Shown in pieces: positions 52,701-64,000 of a DNA stretch of 64,000 nt (position 1 is the first letter of the stretch; each line of letters opens with the position of its first letter). This DNA comes from Chionis minor (lineage: Eukaryota > Chordata > Aves > Charadriiformes > Chionididae), in assembly GCA_013398295.1 (NCBI GenBank), contig VZSF01006717.1, positions 992,001-1,056,000 on the forward strand, written 5' to 3'. The notes beneath the pieces are model-generated. The model worked only from the letters and a program-made list of their open reading frames with translations. It made no database searches and was not told the origin of the DNA. The position numbers were made by a program, and so were the translations under genes.

Positions 52701-55700
52701 CGAAGCAGTAATGCATCTTATGTTCCTGAAGGCATCCTCAGTACAGGCAACTTTCCCACCAGCCACCTTTCCTCATATCCCTGTACTTCTTGCCTGCTGA
52801 CAGGCTGCTACAGGTTCCATATTGTCATGTGTAATCCATATTAAAGAGGGTGTGAGGAAGCACTACATGAAAAAGGCACTCGAAGCCAGTGAAAAACACA
52901 GCAGAAGCTCCATAGCACAAGTTCCAGCTTCTTCAGAAAGGCATAATCATCATCAACACTTGCACTGAGCAGCTATGAATTTGCAGCTGCCACACAAAGA
53001 GGCCTCTACATTCAGCAGCAGCCAGGGAAGGTAGGAAGGGGAGTATCTGCTGCTCTCAATACATCAGCCGTTGATTCTTGTTGGAGCATCCAGCCTTAAG
53101 AAAATCCTGGATACCTCTGAGCGAAGTACAGGCCACTCCATGTGCTCAGAAAATATTTTGGTCTGCAGTGGAGATGCTCAGACACCACAGATGCATTATC
53201 TTAAAAAACAGCAAGGGAGCCTCTTCTTTTACGTTGATGGGGAAGCACCAGCAACAGGACATAGCTCATGCGTTTTCCTGGAGGTGGTAAACAGGCAGGC
53301 ACAGAATTTCTGCTTCTTTATAGGTAGTGCAGTACAAGTTTGACAGAAAAGTTTGATAATAGCCTCCTAAACTTTGAATCACTTGGTTGGAAGAGACCTT
53401 CAAGATCATCAAGTCCAACCATAAGGCCAACTTGTTGTAAAAGAGATCCCAACTGCTTTTAATAACACGTAAGTCCTGTCAAGAACAGCAAATGTGCAAG
53501 CAAAAAGCCTGCCCATTGCAGCCTGTTCAGACCTTGGGCACGGGTTTAGTTCGTCTCCCACGACACAGAGCATGTTCCAGGCTCTGGGAAAAATGCCATG
53601 AGGCTACCTCTACTCGGGCAACTCTACTCTACCCAGCCTCTCCCAAAAGCTCATTGACAGGATTTTCAGCCTTCCAGGATAAAAGGCAAATACACTTCAA
53701 GCACAGTTCCACAGCCGTAATGAGATGGTTCAACCATGCCCACTGGACAAAGTACCAACTGCTGTGCTACACAGAACTTTGCGAGGAGAAACACTGCTAG
53801 GGGAGGCCAAGACAGCACGTACTTGTCTCACCAGTCCAGCATGTTGCTTCCCACTGGAAGCAGCACAGTTCTGAGCTCAGTGATTATCAAACATACCTGA
53901 CTACACAAAGCTTGAGTAATAGGGTCCCTTTGCTCAAAGACCTGGGAGCTGGAAAACCTAAACGGATCTGAAAATGCTCTTTCCCACCAGGCTCCCGCCA
54001 AGGACACCGCCTCAAGTTTTCAAGTATACAACATGCAGCATTATCTCACAGAAATGCCCCATAAGCTTGGCAAGATCCCAGTGTCAGCAGTTACCCCGAG
54101 ACAGATTCCTCCTCTATAATTCTGGGATCTGTGTTTTTCAGGATTCCCCTTTTCTGCCCTCTCTTGCTCCCTCCTCTGGCTGCCCCGGATGTACACACCA
54201 CCAGTGACGTGCAGAGAGGCACTGCGAGGTAGCGACAGCCTGAGAGTATGCATCCACTGATTTTGATAGCAGACAGCGCTTCAGGAGGCTGGTGTTCACA
54301 TTCAGCAAAACCAGCTTAATTTAACACTGAAGAGAGAATAACGCAAACAGGATGCGATGAGAGCTGGGACTGCCCTGGTGGTGACGGGAGAGGTGGCCTT
54401 GTAGGGGCTGAGGGCAGAGGAGAGATGTTAGTTGAGAAACGATTAACTGGGTGGCAGATTTATAGCAGTGGAGGTGGGGGAGGCAACCCCAGCCCAAGCT
54501 CCCATTGGCTTTGATGGACTCTTGTAGGCCAAGCCAATGAACATTCAGAAGGCTCCAGTTTCCCCAGTGCCATTCCCCACTGTGAACAGTCAGGAACAGT
54601 ACTTGGGCACCTGCACCAGCCTGCGTGCCTTCTGGCTTCACTGGGAGAACATGCTCTGAGCATACCATGTATTTATTACAGTTTGGCTTTCAGAGAGTCT
54701 TAAGTCAACATAAACGATTTCAAGTCAACTTGACCCACCTTATAAGAGCAAGTAAGTTGTCAAGAAGCTTCAGGACCTGCTCTGTGCAGGGATTACGGTA
54801 GATTGGACTTCCACTGGGCATGTATCCCACCAGGAATCCTCCAGCTTTTGCCTCTTCAGTAGCAGCAGGCCAACGAGCTCGTTTCACAACTCCCAGAATG
54901 GTGTACACACAAAAGCTTATCTGCAGCAAGAGATGTGGAGAAAGTTTCTTAGCCAGAGCACAACCTGAATAAGTAAGTTTTCAGAGAAACACATCATCAC
55001 TCTACCTCACTCTACATCAGGAATCACTCTACAGTGAGCCCAACCTGCTGACAGGAACAAACTGGTGGGTTTGCTGCCAATAAAATGCAGCACATGATCA
55101 CGCTACATTCCATCATCTTCAGCGACCCTTGGCCATGGCAGGACAGCCTAGGACCTCACTGTTAGACAATGCACCAATGCATACAGTCTCATGAGCATGC
55201 AAGAAACCATGCAAGTTGCCTTCTAAAAGGAAGGGTCTACACCATCGGTCCCTCATCTCCTTCATGTGTTGAGACAGATTTGGAGTTCTGTAATGACACA
55301 GTGGTCAAACTGCATTAGCACCAAATCACAAGCACAGCTGTATGGGCTGCATTTCAGTGTCTTCTACAGACCTAAAGACAGCAAACTCCATTTGCCATCT
55401 GTCCAAGAAGTGAAGACATATCACTAACAACTTCAACAACATGAATCTCATTGGATGAATTTGAATCATATTCCATGCTGCAGTCTTTCATGACACTTTC
55501 CATACTACCTGGCTTGAGAAGCACAATTCACTGCTTTCCAAAAGCATTTAAACCAACTAATTCCCCAAAATCAAACTCAGCCACGCTAGGAGTAGGGAAC
55601 AGCGTGCTTCGCTCTGCTGAATAATCTGTTTTTTACAAGGCTTACATGCTCACTACTGTCATTCAAAAAGACAAAAGCCAGCCTGTTATTCTGCAATCTG

Positions 55701-58700
55701 AAAAACCTACTGATCTGCACCCTAAAAAAGCAGATGATCAGGTGAGATCTTGTGTGTCACCACAACAGAAATGGGGGATGCAAGGAAGCAAGTCCTCTCT
55801 TACAAAGGATTACGCCTCTCCTGGTAATAATACTCACTCTAGAGCGGTTCAGGCCACTAGGATCTTCCAAGACTGGATCAGCAATTTTGTTGTCCGCGCC
55901 CACGTAGGAGATAAAGGCCTCAGGATCCAAGAGGACTCTGGCATCACCGAGAGACAGCAATGGGGATTATTGTTTGTACCAGGGAATTTGAGCAGAGCTT
56001 TGCACTGACAATAAACATCTTAACAAATACAAAGCAGGCTAGAGAGACTAGCTAGTGCTCCACACTGTATGCAGGAACATGACAAAAAGCACCACAAATG
56101 TATATGCACTCTCCAAACATCTCCAGTTCTCTTGGGCCATGGGGACCTAAAACCTTTCAATCTCTTATGAAGATAGCCCTGCTGGGAAAACTCTTGTGCA
56201 TGCCCAGTTGCCCAGGGCGGCAGGACACCTCAGCTTTAGTAAGGAGAGCTCAGCTTCCTAGCTTCTCCTGGAGATGAGCAAAGACATCCTTTATTTCTCA
56301 TTTTCTGCAAATGCTTCAAGAATGCTGGGAAGTGTTCCTCTATCATCTTAAACAACTCTTGCCTACCAATTTTTAACAAACAGCATTTAGACTCAGTTGG
56401 CAGTGTCTGAACTGCAGAAGAGCTATTACCACAACAACTGCCCAGAGCACAGGAAGTAACGAAGCACCCCACCACCCTCATCTGGTTTGCGCGTTCCCTT
56501 ACTGGGCACGACATTACCTCTGCGACACGTCCAGCCCAGAGCTCAGAAAAATGACCCATACCTCTGCATCTCTGGGGAGAGCCATAAGCCAGCAACAGGA
56601 GCCATGAGCTCCTCTAAGAAAGCTTTCTGCCGCTCATAGTCCTTGAACTGGTTGCTGATAAGGACGAGGGCCTCCATAAGGGCACACTTCTCCATCTGTG
56701 TCAGAAGTAGCTCATTGGAGAGCAGCTGCTTCACGTGGTTGTACAACATCTCAAAGTTTGGCTAGAAAACACATCCAAGCAGAAGACAGTCATGCATTTG
56801 GTGTGGAAAAGGGCCACAGAGGTGGGGTGTACTGTACTATGCAGAACAGCTGGAGGAGCATGTCTAAGCTACCTTTACTCTACATAGTCATCTCCTCAGT
56901 CTGAAGTTTCCCTGACTGTTCAGTCTAAAAGAATCTCTTTTATTCCCTGCCCCTCTATCATCATCCTGTATCCAGTTTACTTTAGTCTCCAGAATGACTG
57001 AAATAAGCAAAGGAAATCTCTCTCTTCTAGGCTATCATATCCCTTATGGCAGCGTCACGTCTCAGAATAGTTCTGGTGCTTTTATTTGCTCACAGGAAGT
57101 ACCTCACTCACTCCTTTGGCTCTCAAGTGCCAGACTTAGGACTCTTCCATCTCTTTGCTCACAACTAGGTTAATAATGATTCATACAGTTATCACTATCT
57201 CCACAGCAATGGTTGACTTTCTTCCCCACCCACTCTAATCACAGCCTGTGCTTCCTGTGACTGTATCAGCATTAGAAATCATCCCCTTCAGCAAAGTCAT
57301 CTGAACATATAATGGGGCAGCTCTGGGCCCTTAGCTCTTCTGGTGAGGATGTTTGGCTGGCCGTGGGAAAGAGAGAGCTGTAGTTCAAGGAGCAGTAGAG
57401 TGGGACAAAGACAAACCCACTAGTTCTTAGCAGCTATTGAAGAATGCAGACTGTAACCCCTAAATTACCTTAATTAGGATCCTCAAAAAATGTCTTTGTT
57501 TAAACTAGCACTGTCCTATGGTGCTCCCATAATCCTACAGCCACCCCCCCCACACACTGCTAAAGCAAGGAGGCCAGAGCTACACATGTTGCACGCAGGC
57601 TGTTTGCTCAGCAAAACCAAACACAACACTGGCTCATGGATTTTAAACATTTGTTTTTTCTAGTCTCCTCAAGCTAATGCAGAAAAAAACCACTCTCCTG
57701 TTGCTCCTACGTTTTCTTAAGTAACAGAAGGAAGTCTAGAGATTAGTTATTGCTAGCACCTTCAGCTAAAGAATCAACTGAGGCCACTACAAGTGACAAA
57801 ATGGAAATTCAGCAAACTTTCCCATAAAATGAATCTAATGCTGGTTGTATTCTCCTCCTCATCCCTTTTGCACTTAACTCGTCACCTTTTCATTTAACTC
57901 ATCACTTTACAATTCAACACTTCAGGCAGAAAATTTTTCGGGAGCCAGGGGGAAGAAGGGAGGTGCAGGGAATAAAACACTCTGCCATTTGTGCAGCGGG
58001 AGTGTTTCTTGGAAGAAATACACAGGCTGTAGCCAAGGAAGCTGAAGATCCCACAAAATGCAGCTGAGATTGAGGCAAAACTCTTCATGATGGAGTTGAA
58101 TTTACATACCAGGACAAGCTGAGGGTAATCCCGACACATCTTTATGATTGAGGAGCATGCGTGCCTTCTCACATTCTTCACTGCTCGAGTTCTAGGGGCC
58201 TGGACAGACATAACAAACTTCAATGCAACAAAACGAAAGTTCAGACAAATGCAGGGTACGTTCAAGACACAAATGCATTACATACAGTTTTCTGCACTGT
58301 TGAGTACAGATCAAAAAAGCATTCCCCCACCCCAAACAATCACATTTCCTCTGGAGCAGTAATCAACCCAAGAAACCCACGTTCGAACAAGCTGTGCTCA
58401 AGGAGAAAGGACGCCATAGATCTCACTATTCCAAGCCCCCAAGCACTCCCTGGGTAGCTGGCAGCTTTACAGCCATCCTTCACAGCCACCTATACCAACC
58501 ACTGAAGAGTACCCACAGCTAACGAAGGGATTTCACTCTCAGGAAGGCCAGTGCAGACTTTGGGACTAAGTGCACTGGCCTTAGACCAACACCTGTGGCC
58601 TTCTAAGTTTGTGAGCCAAAGCTTACTAAGCTATGTCAACCAAGAACAGATGAGTTGTATCTAGACTTCCCAGCCCTTTCCAGGAGCAGGACTATACTTG

Positions 58701-61700
58701 AGAGGCCTACTACACTGGAGTCTTCAGACTCAGCATGCTCTCAAGCAAAATATGATTTGATCCAACTCTTAGAGCTTATTAGTTGAGAATAATTCAGACA
58801 TACCTTACTTTCTTCTATAACTTCAAAGGTAACTGAAGCAAACAGCTGTGAGAAAAGGGAGGAAAAAATCCAAAACCTCATGTCATTTGTTAATATCAAG
58901 CATTCACGTGTGTTTTGAGCTCAAGAAATAGATGATAAGACTTTGGTGCAATGTCATTAAAGTCAGTTAAGAAACCCTGACTAAGTTGATAGATGCACCA
59001 TCAGCACACTAAGGCCTTGAAACAAAACATGGTGTTTACTGGCCAGACAGTGCACTTAATATTAAGATTTAAGGCTAGGAACTACAAATTTTGTGTTATT
59101 TGACATTGTTTCTTCTTGAACAAGACTCAATCTCCCATTTCCCCATTTTTAACAGGAAGGATAGTCCTTCCCTGATGATAACACCAAGAGGATTAACTCT
59201 TGCAGTTTACTACCAGGGCCTTGCACCACAAAAAACCTACTTCATTTTAGCATTGTCTGCAAGTACCTACCTTGGAAAGTACTTGTGGTAGGTATTCCGG
59301 TCGGTAAGTGACAAATGGGAAGAGAGCAGAGACATTGGTGAGCACACAGGACAGGATGAGAGGGTCCTTTGTTTCAAAATTAAGGACAAGCTGCAGCAGA
59401 TCTATGCCATCATTCACTGGGATTTCCTACGCAGGCAGGAATGGGAAAAGCAGAAGGAAAGAAGAAAGGAGGCAACACTCAGTACTTCAGCCTGTAACAC
59501 ATCCTGCACCTCCTAAAGCTAGGCCACAGAATGGTTACTATCACATCAGGCCTCTCAGCTGAACACAAGTGTACTCAAAGCAGAAAGAAAAGCAGGAGAA
59601 ACCTCAGTTTAACTGCGTGCTATGTGCACTTGCTGAGGGGAAAAAGGCAGCAGCATTGCCATGGTTGCTAGGGCGGTCTCCACACCATTGCTTGCCCCTC
59701 TGGGAAAGCCAAATTTCCTCTCTGTTTGGCTCCCAATTCTCCTTTTGACGCTGTCCAACAGATTCCACACGTAACCAACTGTATCAACCCATATAATTAT
59801 TCTACTGCGATTAGAATGATTAACTACACTGCATGAGCCTGATCTAATAAAAAAATCAAGTAAATCTACATCAGACTGAGGAAAAAAGTGCTTTCCTTTC
59901 GACTTGTCTGCTTTTGAACAAAAACCAGAGAGAAATTGCTTCTGATCTCCTACTCCCTGAGCATGAGTTGGCTCTCATTGAGTTAAAAGTTTTTTGGTGG
60001 TTTTTTCTTTTGTTTTTTTTTTAAATCTAATCAAGGGGTGATTCAGAAAGAATAAACCTAGGAAATTTCTGCTTAAGCAGTCCTCTTCTAGCAAGGTACT
60101 ATGTCAAAGCATGCCACCTGAGCACTCTCCTGTGACTTCTCATGGCATAGTGTCCAGAACCAAGACATGTCTGACAGAGTAAGCCAGTATGAGTTTGGCC
60201 CCATCTAAACAAGGGTCACTACTCCTCATGAGAATCACTCACCAAACAATCTGGGGTTTTGCATGGAGGTAACTGGCTACTACTAACTTTTCAAGGACAA
60301 CATAGCTGAAAAAAAGCCTCTCTTGTCAACCCAGAACAAGCCAGGAGAGCAGGCAAGAGCATCTGGTACACATACGTCTTTATCCAGGGTTCGAAACATC
60401 TGGCTGATGACGCTCTCTGAGAAGAAGGTCATGGCATCCCACTGCACAAAGGATGGAGAGAAGATGGAGCAGAGACCTTCGCCTGTCTTAGCTGAAAGGA
60501 AGAGAACACTGGAGCTCTCACCACGCTCCTCTCCGCACGCACAACACCAGGCTGGTAAACTCCCACGCAGCAACATCTTAGCACTCACAATTGTTTTGGT
60601 CACACAGCTCTCCCTGCAGATGCCTGACAGGGATGCACTGGGAGCAACTAAGGTGCTCCCATGTGATTGGCTTCATTCCAGTGAAGACTCCTGAGACATA
60701 AGTCTGACCTTGGAGATACTACAGGGAGTAACACCAAGTCACAGAAGGGAAGAGGAAAGGAAGGAAGACTGCATGCCCAGACTCAGCACTGCAGGCAAGG
60801 TTGCTCTGGGTGTGACTTTGCAGGGCACCAAGTGGCCTTCCTTCACAGGAGGGAAAGCAAGGTGACTGACAGACGGATTTGCCAGACAGGCAGAACTTCT
60901 CTGGACAAAAATAATCAATATGTTATGGAGAAAAGAAGGCCCAAATAATTGTAAAATTGTATCGGGCACAGATGCATCTGTTTTGCAGAGAGATTTGGGG
61001 GAGGGAAAGGACAAGCCAGGGGCTTCACATTAGCTATTCCCTAGGTAGACAGCAAAGGGTTAAATTTGGGGTGGAGGTGGTTTGATCTGATTTTGCTGTC
61101 AACTTGCAAACACCTTAAGAGCCTGAAAATCTAATGATAAGTCTCATCTCTCCCTTAAAAAAAAGGGGGGAAAAAAAAGGGCAAAGTTTCTTCTTGGCTT
61201 GAATTATGGAGTGAATCCCGCATCCCTGTATTTTTATTTTTTCAGGTAACTCACAGTTCATGGGTCCAGTATCAACAGGAGCTGTGAGCTGGTACTTCAG
61301 CCATTCACCAGCCATTTGGAAGCCAGTTCGAGGGTCCAGACGACAGGCCATCCTCATCACCTCTCCTTGCTGGGCTCGGAAAGCTGCCGTGAAAAAAAAA
61401 AAAAAAAAAAATCAGACACCATGCAACAAGCTGATGCTACAAACGCTCCCTTCCCCAAAGCACACCTGCAGCTTTGCACACCTGGGAACATTATGGACTG
61501 TTGCTCTGGCAATAGCTGTGTAGTAAGCTCAGATATAGAGTCAGTAAACTAGGTGCAACGGGATGGGCAATTTTTGAAGTGATTTAAATGGACTAAATAA
61601 CGATGGATTAACATAAAAAGTGCAACATGAATTATGAAAATCTATGCTAAACCCAGATCTACTGCAATTAAGCCTCTGTTTTTCATTAAAAAAAAAACTT

Positions 61701-63783
61701 CAAACTATACATGTTTGCTGCTTACAAAGCACCTTAAGATACTGAGATAGAAAACCAGCATCAGATAACTACCAATACCTTCAGCTAAATGCTCTTATTC
61801 TACATTACTCAACCCGCTTCAGATTCTAGGCTGACAAGCTAATGCGAACTCAAAAAACCCAAAGAAGTCTTCTTTCAGTTTCAAAGATATGGAAAGTGTA
61901 GTACAGAACAGGAACTTATTTTCTTCCAAAATATTCCAGTACATGACCACACAAAAGAATCAGTTCTGCTGACTACAGATGCAACTTGCATTATTTAAAA
62001 AAGTTGTTTCATCAAGTAATTTTATTCTGTGTTTCAAATCAGTTTTACTTTCTTATATAAGTAATACTCTCAACATCACTTAACTCCCTAAAACTATTTC
62101 AAATTCTGGCTTTGTGCATTTACCTACTTTTTGATTTCCACCCAAATAGAGTTATTACAATAAGTAAAAAATAACCTAACAAACAATAAAACCGAAACAC
62201 TTAAAATCTTCAAACATGAATGTAAAAAGTAACAATTTAAGTAATTTATTATGCATATCCTCCCAGCCACCACGTGAGTACCAAATTATATCACCCAGTG
62301 AGAACCAACCTCAGTTTTGGGAAGTAAAATACCAAAAGAAAAAAAAATATATTAATACCCAGGGTTTCCTGTCTGCTGAATTAAGATCATGATTCAATTT
62401 AGCTATTTTAATTGATCAACTCTAGCTATTGGTACCGAACCAGAACCTTCTTAGAGTCAAGACAGATTTTCTTTCTGGAATGACATTTAAAGACCTTTGT
62501 AAGCTGCCTTCCTCGCCTAACCTGAACAGGACCCCCGGCTGTTTCATTTCCTCCTCTAGGTGACCAAGAGCCATGTTTTCTTTGACACGAGGTAGCAAAT
62601 GCTACTAGTCCACCTGCCTGGCCTGCAAGTGAAATAATGGCAAAAAGTAAGTAAAATGAAATGTCTGAGCTGCCACAGGAAAATCCTGAAAGAATTTAAC
62701 TCCAACATCCAGGCTGAAAGAGTCAAGACACAAATAGAAGCTGCCAGGCCAACATGGTAGGCTCCCAGCTCAACCAGCAACTGAAAGTAAGAGGAAGGGC
62801 ACAGACAACAGCTTCCACACAGGATGATGGCAACTTACAGTTGAAGAAGGCATTGAAGTCCTCATCACTGTCAAAATCAAAGCGGGAGTATTCACAACTA
62901 GGGCTGTCCGTTTTAGAGGGAAAGCCCACCTGGAGACAGAACAGACAAAGTCAGGAAGGAAAAGTCACTCATCACAGCTAACACCGCCTTCAAGGAGATG
63001 AAGTCTGAAGGCAAGGAGCAGACAGCAAAATGCTGAGGTAGAGCTGTTTGCTCAGTGGCCTGGAGATCGCGTCGCTGGCAAACACAATAAAAATGGAGTT
63101 TCTGCCCCACGACCCACAGGCTGTGTTCACCTAGGCACCTTCTCACACCTATCTGGCCACAGTTTCCACATACCTTCACTAGGTTGGTCATGGATGCACG
63201 AAGATATTTGGGAATCATAGCCAGCAACAACGGGTCGCGAGACAACACTTCATGCCGAAAGAGGGCTCCCCATGTGATCTGGGTGGAAGAGCGCAGAAAC
63301 TGCGGGGAGACGGGGGAAAGAGGAGAACAGAGAAGGATTTCAGTGCTGGAATCTCCACTAACATTAAGTGTTGCTAGCAAAAGGTCACAGCAAATTACAC
63401 TATTTGGTTGAAGCCAAGGCACCTTGCAGGCACAACTCAAAACATCCAGAATGACAAAACTTAAATACTAGGGCTGACTGCAAACTCTGCACTTTCTACT
63501 CAACGCCTCTGCGTCAGGCACTGTTCCTAATGGGGTGGTAACACAGGAGAAACCACTCTGCCATCCAGGTCTTCAGCTGAAATGGAGAGCCTGGAAGGCA
63601 GTATTTGGCAGCCAAAGTTCTGCGGTCTGCTATAGGTTAGCTCAATTATGCATGTCAATAGCCATAAACGAGACTTTCAGCCCTTTACATACCACATACC
63701 TGGCTGGGATGGGTTGTGAAGGCTAAAAACGAGTCAAGATATTTTCCAAAGTTGGCCGGTGTTTCCACATCAGAATCTGAGCC
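42663..63783 (-). CDS. XPO5: exportin-5, C-terminal 862 residues (23 exons; 5' end outside window)
   Basis: Exportin-5 is the RanGTP-dependent karyopherin that carries pre-miRNA hairpins (and other double-stranded RNA cargo) from nucleus to cytoplasm. The window holds 23 in-phase exons, listed in the next three entries, starting at a residue equivalent to about 342 of the 1204-residue human protein. The visible part is the alpha-helical HEAT-repeat solenoid of the importin-beta/exportin family. Recognisable blocks include NFGKYLDSFLAFTTHPSQ, EYSRFDFDSDEDFNAFFN, HACSSIIKMCRDYPQLVL, EAKAGGFLVGY, ADKRRKDHFKRLITGCIG and the C-terminal GEQFRKEVHIRNLPSLF, ending LTALFEP. No frameshift or stop interrupts it. 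The N-terminal Ran-binding region lies beyond base 64000. Confidence 0.97.
44217..44264. repeat. 12-bp tandem repeat, four copies
   Basis: Four adjacent copies of T(G/A)TGCAAAAGCT, the last with one further change, in an XPO5 intron between 43952 and 44716. It is a minisatellite-like array with no coding role visible. Confidence 0.85.
49000..49150 (-). mobile_element. MIR-like ancient SINE fragment
   Basis: Reverse-complement orientation. Phrases CTCATTTTACAGATAGGAAA, AAGTAACTTCCCCAAAG, and further on CCTGAAATTAAACCCC and CCAGAGTCATGGTCTACACT follow the order and spacing of the MIR core SINE. It lies in an XPO5 intron (48530-49661). The identification is from memory of the MIR consensus; a related amniote core-SINE is the alternative. 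Confidence 0.7.
49763..54738 (-). other. XPO5: large XPO5 intron (about 5 kb)
   Basis: No conserved exon is visible inside. It holds a short CR1 remnant at 53375-53424 and a T-rich run near 50768. Open frames such as 50170-50619 lack recognisable protein features. Confidence 0.7.
53375..53424 (-). mobile_element. CR1 LINE 3'-end remnant, antisense
   Basis: The plus strand reads AATCACTTGGTTGGAAGAGA followed by CCTTCAAGATCATCAAGTCC, the reverse complement of the well-known CR1 3' terminus. Only about 50 bases are clear, so it is a severely truncated copy. Confidence 0.85.
54739..56761 (-). CDS. XPO5: XPO5 exons, middle block (three exons)
   Basis: Exons 56562-56761, 55838-55937 and 54739-54920, covering PNFEMLYNHVKQLLSNELLL through LLDNLLALIR. 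Phases 2, 0 and 2 close with the neighbouring exons. The donor after 54739 opens the largest intron of the window, about 5 kb. Confidence 0.95.
58110..63783 (-). CDS. XPO5: XPO5 exons, first block (eight exons)
   Basis: Exons in transcript order: 63700-63783, 63174-63299, 62839-62929, 61255-61383, 60376-60491, 59271-59426, 58804-58845 and 58110-58199. They cover GSDSDVETPANFGK through CRDYPQLVL. The 42-base exon 58804-58845 (LFASVTFEVIEESK) is the smallest of the gene seen here. The acceptor of 61255-61383 has a 20-T pyrimidine tract. Introns are otherwise unremarkable; the one at 61384-62838 is notably A/T-rich. Confidence 0.95.
61392..61411 (-). repeat. XPO5: 20-base homopolymer forming an XPO5 acceptor pyrimidine tract
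   Basis: Twenty A on the plus strand, that is 20 T in the XPO5 sense, ending nine bases before the acceptor of exon 61255-61383. It serves as the polypyrimidine tract. Such a run is prone to length variation and sequencing error. Confidence 0.85.
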
Positions 63784-64000
63784 CTATTAGGAAGACAAAC
63801 AATTTCAGACAACATTTCGGTTATATTAACTGTAAGTCAGGCTTGGCTCACAAGTGGCACGTCTCTGGGTAAAGCAAGAGCACTGCATCTAAGGCCGCAG
63901 ACCGCAAAGGAGCAGATACAAAACCACTGAACACCTGTAATTTTTTCTGAAACCAGTATAGCCTGAGGAGTAGCCAGTTCTGCTGACCAGCCTGGGGGTG
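63784..64000 (-). other. XPO5: XPO5 intron at window edge
   Basis: Intron sequence upstream of the exon ending at 63783. No further exon is visible before the window ends. Confidence 0.7.

Overview
The window is vertebrate nuclear DNA, most likely from a bird. It has long spliced genes with GT-AG introns, short introns by mammalian standards, CpG-rich promoters, and CR1 LINE fragments of the avian/reptilian type (a clear one at about 10442-11341 and a short one at about 53375-53424). Five genes lie in the order and orientation TJAP1(+) - LRRC73(-) - YIPF3(-) - POLR1C(+) - XPO5(-). This matches the human 6p21.1 arrangement as I know it, so the segment is conserved amniote synteny. I built the exon models by joining conserved reading frames at GT/AG sites and checking that the phase closes at every junction.

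1-17860: TJAP1, a tight-junction/trans-Golgi coiled-coil scaffold. The coding ATG is at 3351 and the stop at 15161. There is a long 3' UTR with AATAAA at 17837. The first coding exon has two possible 5' splice sites in the same phase (3476 and 4796). Between them 440 codons are open, encoding an unrecognised Ser/Arg/Lys-rich segment. This is the most interesting item in the window. A CR1 LINE sits directly downstream of a duplicated splice donor in a later intron.

18771-26160: LRRC73, six coding exons on the minus strand, 303 aa, with a CpG-island promoter and a 13-base assembly gap just upstream of the ATG. Between LRRC73 and YIPF3 is about 4 kb without a recognised gene, apart from one exon-like plus-strand ORF (29326-29454).

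30289-36001: YIPF3, a Golgi multi-pass protein with nine coding exons. Its first exon is cut by a 67-base gap. It is divergent from POLR1C, and the roughly 360 bp between gap and POLR1C ATG looks like a housekeeping bidirectional promoter (ETS/CRE, TCTCGCGAG, YY1 and E-box matches).

36002-39086: POLR1C, nine exons and 346 aa, the alpha-like subunit shared by RNA polymerases I and III. It converges on XPO5, whose 3' end lies near 41110. XPO5, the exportin for pre-miRNA, fills the rest of the window as 23 coding exons (862 residues, about the C-terminal 70 percent). Its first exons lie beyond base 64000.

The genes are functionally unrelated housekeeping or epithelial genes kept together by synteny, not a pathway. 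I found no CRISPR array, tRNA, rRNA or operon structure.
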